From NCBI GenBank assembly GCA_008828725.1, contig MEHQ01003140.1, forward strand, positions 190,288 to 254,287: a stretch of 64,000 nt of DNA. Direction: 5' to 3'. This document shows, in pieces, positions 11,001 through 20,000 of this stretch. Each line of letters begins with the position of its first letter. Within the stretch, counting starts at the first letter, position 1. The notes beneath the pieces were generated by a model, which was not told the DNA's origin, searched no databases, and saw only the letters and a program-made list of their open reading frames with translations. The DNA comes from Saccharina japonica (Eukaryota > Sar > Phaeophyceae > Laminariales > Laminariaceae). The translations under genes were made by a program, and so were the position numbers.

Positions 11001-14000
11001 TGCTCTCTCTCCGTTGTCGAGAAAAAAATAAAATGAAAATCAACTGTGAAATTCGTCGAAGGGGGTGTACGGTGATATTAATAAGAGATCGGTCATTTTG
11101 GGCGCGTCAAGGCCTCGTACGGCCTCTTACAGTACAGGACACCTAATAAGAAGCAGGAAAACCGACCCAGGCTGGATTTCTTATTTAAGAGACGGTGCTT
11201 TCTACACTAATTTCAAGATAACGACTCCCGAATTTCTTATTATTCCTCGGAATCTCAGCCTGTCTTTCTTGTTAGTAGCCTGTTTCTTCTTTGGTATCCT
11301 GTACGTACTGTATACTACTGTATACTGCAGGGCAGTAATTACGGCTCCAACACGAGCTGGAAGGCGTGTTGCGCACAGCGCAACAACGAGCATCAGACGT
11401 GTTAACTCCCCGGAGGGCCCCCGGAGGGCCCTCCGCCGCCGGAGATGAAAAAATGCGATATGTGCGTGGATATACGCCCGAAAACCGCTTGACAAAGTGC
11501 ATTTAGACGCCTCAAAAATAGGTTTCGCCTCCGGCGAAAGATTTACTCACAAAAAAAAATTCGCCTGCGGCGAAAAATGTTGCGCGCTCCGAAACCCAGT
11601 TGTGCTGCGCGCAACACGCCACGTCTGGTGCGCAAAACCGCAATCCCGACCACAAAATGTGGCGCCGTAACAGCTAATTAATGCCCTGGTATACTGCTTG
11701 TACCCTGCTACGTTGTTGGCATGCCTCGCACATCAAACTCTGTAAATAGGTACACCAGTATGTACAGTAATAACACAGGAAAACGACGACCGATCTCCTG
11801 GCGTCTTTGTTGTAGTTCGGAGTTCGGAGCTCGGAGAGGCTGGACGAACGATTCCGGTGTCGCATGTATAAAAAAAAATGGGAAAAAAAAAAAAAAATCA
11901 AGAATCGATACATCGATGATCAATACGGCAGCTAGTATGTACTAAACACAAACACACGGCGGTACGAGCTCCCACTTCCGGCATCTTGCTCGGCCTAACG
12001 CAAGCTTATTAAACCCTTTTGGCGTGTCGACCACAAAAACGAGAGGGGCGATCTTGCGATATTGTCAACCGTCTATTTCAGGAAGCGATCCTGTCAACCG
12101 TCAATTTCGGAAGCGATCTTGTCAACCGTCTATTTAAGAAGAGCGTGCAGCACTGCTGCTGACGTTGTGGTAACAATCTCGCACTTGGAACAACTAGGTT
12201 TCACAAAAATAAAATAAAATAAGAAATGCAGATACAAAGTATTCATACATATGCAGTGGGTACCCCGATTTAAGAGCACCCAAGATAAGAGCATTCGGGA
12301 TTTAAGAGCGGTCTAATCGGCATGTCTCGCCTATACGAAAAGCTATATATTGCCCACGACAGATAAGAACAATCGATGTGCAGTTAAGAGTGCTTGTTTT
12401 GGCTTGTCACGGGACGCTCTTAAATCGGGGTACCTACGTGCTGTATGTTGATGTTGTCCCCACAACGTTGGTACAATATACTGCTGTAAGTACATACATA
12501 CTACTTGGAATTTGAGTTGCACATTTTTACATTTTTACAGGAGTACTATTTATGGAGGACCATAGTAAACAGGACCAAATATTGTTAGTACAAATAGGGA
12601 ACTACATAGGTCTTTGGGTATACCCTAGGTCCCATTTACTATGGTCCTCCATAGTAACTGTAGTCCATTGCCATAATCTAGCCCGGTACGTAGCACGACA
12701 AGCATGATACATACCAGTATTTTTCAACTTTTTTAGGCAACAACGGCGACAGTTGTGCAGTTGTCCGGTTGCCCAGCAGTTGCGAACAAAAAGGCGCAAA
12801 AGGGCTGCGCTGGCCGTTAAACTCTTGCCTACGTACAAGAAAGCCAAGACGTAGGCAAGAGTTTAACGACTACGACGACGGGACACTCAACGCTGACTCT
12901 GCCATTGCCACTGCTGCTGCCGCTGCTACTGCTGCTGTCTTGGATTGCGTTGCTATGCTGCTTTTTTCACAATCCTTACTGCTGTTGGAAGTGTCCCACT
13001 CTGGGCGGAAATATAAGGACCGTTTAGTCTTGACATGTAACCCTAAACGTACCTTATATTAACCTCCAGATTGGTACCTGGTACCAGTATGCACCAGCTG
13101 GTATGCCCGACTCTACGTATTAATAGTAAAAAGGTGCGTTGCTATCCTCTGCTGTCGGCGTGACGGAGACCAACCCCTTGAGAACTGCCCCCAAACTTTT
13201 CGGGCCATTTTCTTGATAATCCCGAATCCCGCACCAACGCGCGGGACAAATCCCGCGGGATAAATACTGTGGAAGGCCCTGAAACTTTTCCGGGCTGTCT
13301 TCGGCATGAAATGCTGATACGGTAGACCATGGCACGGTTACTCGCGATTACGGTATTTGCACGGCACGCTTCCGCAGTAAGCGAAAACCACGGCAGTTGC
13401 AGTACAGTAGTAATCATAAATCACGGACATTTACACGACACCCTTCCGCGGTAAGCGAAAAGCACGGTAATTTACGGAATCGCTGCTTTTACCACCAACC
13501 GTGGTATCATAGCGGTAATTTTACCGCGCGGTGAAATTACCGAGGGCAGCCCTGGAAATTGTAGTGCGGGATCATTTTTACCGTACAGTGGGTACCCCGA
13601 CTTGAACCGTTTACGACTCTTACGGGGGACCATAGTAAATAGGACCAAATATTGTTGGCAAAAATAAAGAAATATATAGGTTTTTGTGTTTACCGTAGGT
13701 CCTATTTACTACCACTCTGGACTAAAAACTAAATCTCACTCTAATTTCGAGTGTTTTGTCCCCACAACGGGACTGCAGTCCGTAAAACACCTTAACCCAG
13801 TCAGAACTGAAAAACGTATCCCACACTATTTCCAAGTAGTTTGTCCCCAGATACGTGGGACCAGTTCCTAAGGGGTTAAGAACCGGTCCGTCCCACGTTT
13901 TTGGGGAGAACCTACTTGGAATTAGTGTGGTAGTACGTTTTGTAGTTCTGAATGGCCTAAACGGGCTAAGAGAGGGCACGAACATATAATAGTACAGAGT

Positions 14001-17000
14001 ACAGGGTTAGTAGAGGCCAAATCGCCCCGGTGGGCTAGCAGGTAACCACGAAGCTTGTTAGCGTCAAGGTCACGAGTTCGAGCCCCCCCGTGCGCATGCT
14101 CGTAGGGACTTTTTCTCGCAAAATCTTGACTAGCTTAAAGCGCGAGAGCGTGAGTTAGCAAAACTCGATGAAAATCGACGAGCGTTGGGAAGGCTGAACC
14201 CTCTGCGCAATAAAAAATCAAGGCAAGAACCGTAGTGGGGGAGGAGGGAGAGGAGCCTACTTTGTGACCCCGGATCTGAGTTACGACTAGGGAGGGAGAA
14301 AGACGGAAGTGCGAAGATAATAAATGGGATGGAAACAAAAAAAAAGAAGGCTGGACCCGCGTACACTCTATTTCCCACTATTGCTGTGGATAAGAAAGGA
14401 CGTTATTAATAGTTGAGATATATGGTTTCGACCTGTATGTGCCACACCTCTCTTAAATAGGGGTGCCCTATCTTAAGTCAGGGTACCCACGGCAGTACAT
14501 ACCAATCTGTCCGAAAATATAAAGACTGCTTCTATGGTAATATTTAATCCCAAAGGTGCTTATATTTCGGGACAGAGTGGTGTCAATCTGGACGAAATGT
14601 AAGGACCGTTGTGGTATAAACATTAATACCAAACGTTCCTTACATTTAGGTCCCGAGTGGTATTAATAGGTGGGATTCCTATGTACAACTATTGTACCAT
14701 ACCATATCTACCAGGTATGGTACGTATATATAATACGTGTGTATTTTCTTCACATGAAACCGCTCCACCCGAAACTGCATCAGTACACCCAGTGTCTTGT
14801 CCTGATTCCAAATCCTAGAGAGATACAAATTATGTGGTCACAGGCAGACTACTGCTGTGAGACAGGAAAACCGGAACAAAAAATAACCGCGAATGGACGG
14901 GTAAAGTAAGTGAAATGCTAACGTACCGGGTACGAGAACACAAACGACACTAACCATACCAGAAAAATGAGAACAATTAGACAATGAAACAAACCGAATG
15001 CTGAAGGCCGGTACTGCTGTATGCCCTATGTTACTCGGGCTAAGGCCGAAACCGGCCTTAAAAGCGGGAGAAATCACCTGGACACCATATTTAGTCGGGA
15101 CAAGCTAATTTGGCCTGCCCTATCTCTAGTTTTGCCTCATCAATAACTGCGGGATGCCCACTGTATTATTGCATGAATGATTGCCAAAGTTGGCGTTAAC
15201 CCTGTCAACAGCAAAATGTTTCCATCTCTCATCCCATATATAAAACACAAAGCTTCCAAATATGAATTTCGACGAAATCCTTGATCTCCAAGCTGATGTT
15301 TTTTTTTAAAAACAAATTTTGTACATGTAATGCATGGGTGAACGTCGTTATATGTTGCCATTATTCTGCACAACAGCCATTTCCAGTTTCCCGGACTATT
15401 TCAGATAGGCTACAAGTACGAGTCCGAAGCTTTCGCTAATAACACAGATTCTATGGCCATACGACTACGGCCATGCATGACATGAGCACCCCCCCCCCTC
15501 CCTCATTAACTCATTGGAGGCTGTCGTCCATACGCAAGTCCGCCTCACAAGCGGTTCTTAGTAGGATGCAGGCCACCCTTCATGCAACTCGCCCAATACA
15601 TCACGGCGCTTCGCGCTTGGCGCTAGCAATGTCTGCCTGGTCAGTGAAAACCCAACATTCCCCGTCCCAGCATCTTAGGGATGCGAGGGTCTATGGTCAT
15701 ACGACTACGGCCATGCATGGATATCGAGCCCCCCCCCCCCTCCCCACCGCCGCCGAATGCACCCGTTGACAGACGCCCTCGAAGCAGGTTTCCAATGCAG
15801 GGGATGGTGGGTCCTGATTGGCGAGTCGGCGCGTGGACGCTTTTCTCCATCCCTGCAGGGACGGCGGCTTGGGCGTGCCTTATTCTCTTCGGCGCTCCGG
15901 ATGATGGCGGGGACGCTATCCGACAAATTGTCGTCCTTATCGGGGCCGTGATCGCGTTGATAACGATGGGCACGTACCTTAGCACGGCCTGCACGGACCC
16001 GGGCATCGTGTTCAAGCATGAGGCGGCGACGTCGAGATCGGCGTTGCCGGAACAGCGCCTGTTGGGGGGAAGGAGTTCGACGGTGGTAAGGAGGGGGGGG
16101 TGTGTGGGGGGCGGGCGGACGTTTGGTTTAGATGGTTGTTTGGTTTTGGCTGTTTGATACCTGGTTATTAATATTACGGGGGACCAGAGTAATCAGGACG
16201 CATCCTGTAGACAAAAGCCTATATATTCGAGTGTTTTTACCAAGCATATTCGGTCCTGATTACTGTATGTCCCCCCGTAATATTCGTAGTAGTTTCGACG
16301 ACCGATCTCACGACTGAGATGTCTTTTGTTATTTTTTATAAATAGTCAATCTAATCAACTGCTTGTATAGTGCCGTAGGGTTGTACTGCTGGGCTCTCGC
16401 TTGTTTTTGGCTGATCTGCCGATTCGTTGGCAGTTTGAGCCATAAAAATGTCTCCTCGCTGACAACCGTGCGCACTTCGTCGTATCCGTCCCTCTTCATG
16501 CAGGCACCTACGGGTGCTGGGACGCCGGTCTCTCTGGCGCCCGGAGGTGCACCACCGCAGGATTTCGGCGAGAAGAGCCGCGAAAAAGCGGCGGCAGCAG
16601 CAGCGGTAGACGGGAAAGGGGAGGAGGTGAAGGGGGATGTAGCGTGGAAGATGCAAGATATCGAGGCGCAACAGGTGCATGTTGAGGCACAGCAGGTGCG
16701 TTCATGTCCAGGCGTAGTATATAGGTGCATGTTGAGGCGCAGCCGGTTCATGTTGGGGGCACAGCAAGCGTGTTCGTGTTGGGGCACAGCGAGTGCGTTC
16801 ATGCCGAGGCGCAGCAGGTGCGAGTTTCGTTGGGTCTTGCCGCTCGCGTCAACTCTGCTGTTGTTGTCCCACCGTGCAGGTGGCGATCGCCCAAATAACT
16901 ACTGTACGTCCGCTCAGCGCGTGCCGAAAATTGTGAACCCAATATGCCATTCTCTTTCACAACAAAACCCCAGATTGTTCCGCATCTCCGAACCGACACC

Positions 17001-20000
17001 TCCGAAGCGGCACAGCAATTATCCTTCGTTTCTGGTTTTGTGTGGGTAGAGGTCGAGAGACGTCGCCACGGTGAGGGGGGGGGGGGGGGTGGTTGTGGAG
17101 TTGTAGAGATAAAAGCTGCTCAACTGTTTTCGTTTTTATATTTTTTTGCAATTTTAGTTATTCGAGCTCTTGTATGTTCCTTACGCTGCTCTCGGTCCTC
17201 TGATGCCTTGAGAATGATGATATCCCCATGTCAGCTCATTTCCCTGAAATCTCGGCCGTGGTCACAAAACAGGCTAAAAACAAAAAAAAATACGTCTCGA
17301 TGGTAGAAAACGAGTACAAAATATTAGGCGTGCAGTACCAGTTCGCAATCACAAAATACGATAAACAAAAAAAACGTCTCGATGTTAGAAACAAGTACAA
17401 AATAGTAGTTATAGTACCAGTTCGCAAAGGAACAGTACTGACAAGCCTTGGTATACCATCCCGTACCACGCGCAAACAAATGAAAACCAGGAACATATCC
17501 ATGAAACGCCTCAGCGGAAAAAAAAACGGTTGTAGTACGTGTGCCCCAGGGGAGGCTTTGCCTGCTGTAAAGTGTACCAAACCTGCGCCAAGAAAGGGTT
17601 CCGACTTAATACGAAGGGATTATATCATCGCCCTGAAACGGCCGGCCCGGGAGGAGGCTTGTGAGACACGTATGCACAAACGGTGCAGACCGATTTTGAT
17701 TGTTCTGGATGAAGCATGGCGGTCGGGAAATTCGGGTCCGGCTTACCGGCTTTAGGACTGCACGCCTGGTGTTAGGGCTGCGCTCCTGTTGTGGTTCCTG
17801 TACTCTGCAGTAGTAAGAGGGTTAACCTAGCCAAGTGGTCAGCACGTTGGACGAAAACGACGGCATTTCCGACGTCTCCCTCCGTTGTGGTCGTCTGCGC
17901 GAGTCTTCCTGGAGGGGGAGGAAAGAAGTCCATGGCGATCGATTCGTCATTCCGTGGTTGGCAATTGGCCAATCAGAGGAGCGAACGGTTGTGTTTTTCG
18001 CCGTGAAATCACATCATTCACACCTGTCTCTCGGTTCCGGCAAATAATGGGCGACGTTCGTCATAAAAGTAAAAGCCGGTCGATGCACCGACGTGTGCGG
18101 TACGATATGTCGGTGCCAACCATTGTGTATGGTGATGCCTCGGCCAATCAGAGGGGCGAGGAGGCGGAAACGTCCTAGAGGGAGCCCGCCTATAACTACA
18201 ACTAACTACAGGGGGCATCATCTGAGAAAGGAACGTTTTCTTCCAGGAAAAATCCAGATCCCTTTTTTTTCCCCCGTAGAATCACAAAAGTACCGAACAG
18301 CCCTGAATGAAGGTACGTATTTTCACCAAAGGCGTTTTGCCCCACCGATCGATATGACGAAAGAGAAGGCCTGTTCGGCAACACAAGCACATGGAGGTCC
18401 CCTCTATCCAATGCCGGCGTCATTTGAGCCCCTGTGGCCGGCACACTATCCTTCGATCTGCCGGCAAGGCGTGTCTCTCCGAACTGCAAAAAACACAGCA
18501 AGTCGGTTGTCCAGATGAGTGCACCAGGAAAATTAATGGGGCCAGACGCAGGCTGCAACCGCCCCTAAACAAGGGCTGCGGACCATTGCAAGACGTGCAG
18601 CAAAACCGTAACGTTTTTCTTGTTTTGTTTTGTTTTCAACGCGCGCAGCCTGCGGTGTGTGCGCTCATCTTGGGGTCGTCACAGCAGTAGAAACACGCGC
18701 TGCTGCTGTGAAATTAGGGTTTTGCTGTACTCACCGAATTGCCGTTTTTAGACTCGTTTCTGGCTGTAACGAGCCAAGATGAGCGCACACGCTGCAGGCT
18801 GCGCGCGTTAAACAAATAAAAAGCCAACGTTACGATGTTGGCTGTACGTCTCGCAATGGTCCGCATCCCTTGTTTAGGGGCGGTTACAGCCTGCCTCTGG
18901 CCCCATTAATTTCCCTGGTGCACGCATCTGGACAACAGACTTGCTTTGTTTTTTGCAGTTCGGAGAGACATGCCTTGCCGGCAGATCGGAGGACAGTGTG
19001 CCGGCCACAAGGGCTCAAACCACGCCGGCATTGGATAGAGGGGAGCTCCATTTGCTTGTGTTACCGAACAGGCCTTCTCTTTCGTTATATCGATCGGTGG
19101 GGCAGAATGCCTTTGGTGTAAATACGTATCTCCATTCTGGGCTGTTCGGTATTTTTGTGATTTTACGGGCGGAAAAAAGGGATCTGGAATTTTCCTGGAA
19201 GAAAACGCGTCTTTCTCAAATGATGACCCCTGTACAGCCCACGCGTACACCGTGGCTTAGACCTTAGCTCCCTCGCTAGGCATGTCAGGAGAACCCCCCC
19301 CGTTCCGGTGTTGTAGGGATACGAGCGTCTATGGTAATACGACTACGGCCATGCGTGACATGAGTACACCGCCGCCCCCACTACCCCCCTGCCCGGGCAT
19401 AATGCATCTTCATGGTGACTGCCCGTCAATCAAGAGATGTCCCACCCGACAGCAGTGCTTCTATTCCAGTCGGGCCAACCACCACCACCACTGCCACGTT
19501 ACGTCGACGCGCAGATGCTTGACATCCTTACGGAAGACTACCACAAGGCGGGGAAGGCTGATTCGGTAGCACCACGGGTCGGCTTGCCACCGGGAGAGTG
19601 TGCCGCAGCCGTGGACGCGGGGTCGACAGCCGTGATAGACATGCGAAACGCCCCGCCACCCATCGAGCCCGTGCAGTGGGTACCTCCAGAGCCGGTGGTC
19701 TCCACGCGGCAGGTGCAAGCACACGCCCTCAATCGAGCGACTCGTACGGTTGGGGAAGAGAGGAGAGACCGATGACCGCCCCCCGGTTTTTCTACCGCCT
19801 GCGTCTTTCCACTTTTCCCCCCCCCTCCTCCTTTTTTTTGTTGCTATCATGTCGATGTGAACGACGATAATTAAGACGACGGCAGACGGCACCTGCGCCC
19901 GCTCTGTGCTTTTCGCCCGATGCGCTAGGCTGTTCTTGAGTTGGCTGGACCCCCCCACCACCACCACCACCACCTTCTCTATTTGTTTCGTTTTCTTATC

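Larger units (their letters stand above)
13586..14495. mobile_element. Pogo-like element carrying three nested insertions
   Basis: Begins CAGTGGGTACCCCGACTTGA after TA at 13584 and ends TTAAGTCAGGGTACCCAC...CAG before TA at 14496. The 910-bp length is explained by a GGGGGACCATAGTAAAT-type MITE (13622-13712), a fold-back repeat (13742-13965) and a tRNA-derived SINE (14021-14349) inside it. Confidence 0.65.
8009..15772 (+). other. Proposed first DHHC intron
   Basis: 7.76 kb starting GTGAGA and ending TTGACAG. Filled with the pogo-like, 97-bp, 85-bp and 180-bp elements, a SINE and poly-C-bounded repeats listed separately. 14663-15447 contains no recognised repeat or gene beyond an inverted GTCGAAAT fragment at 15260. 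Confidence 0.45.

Noticed and set aside
15681..15772. Start of the DHHC protein at ATG 15681 or 15717
   Set aside because: Both lie inside a dispersed repeat. The exon at 7929-8008 supplies a phase-matched N-terminus that fits the family better, so the repeat start is kept only as an alternative.
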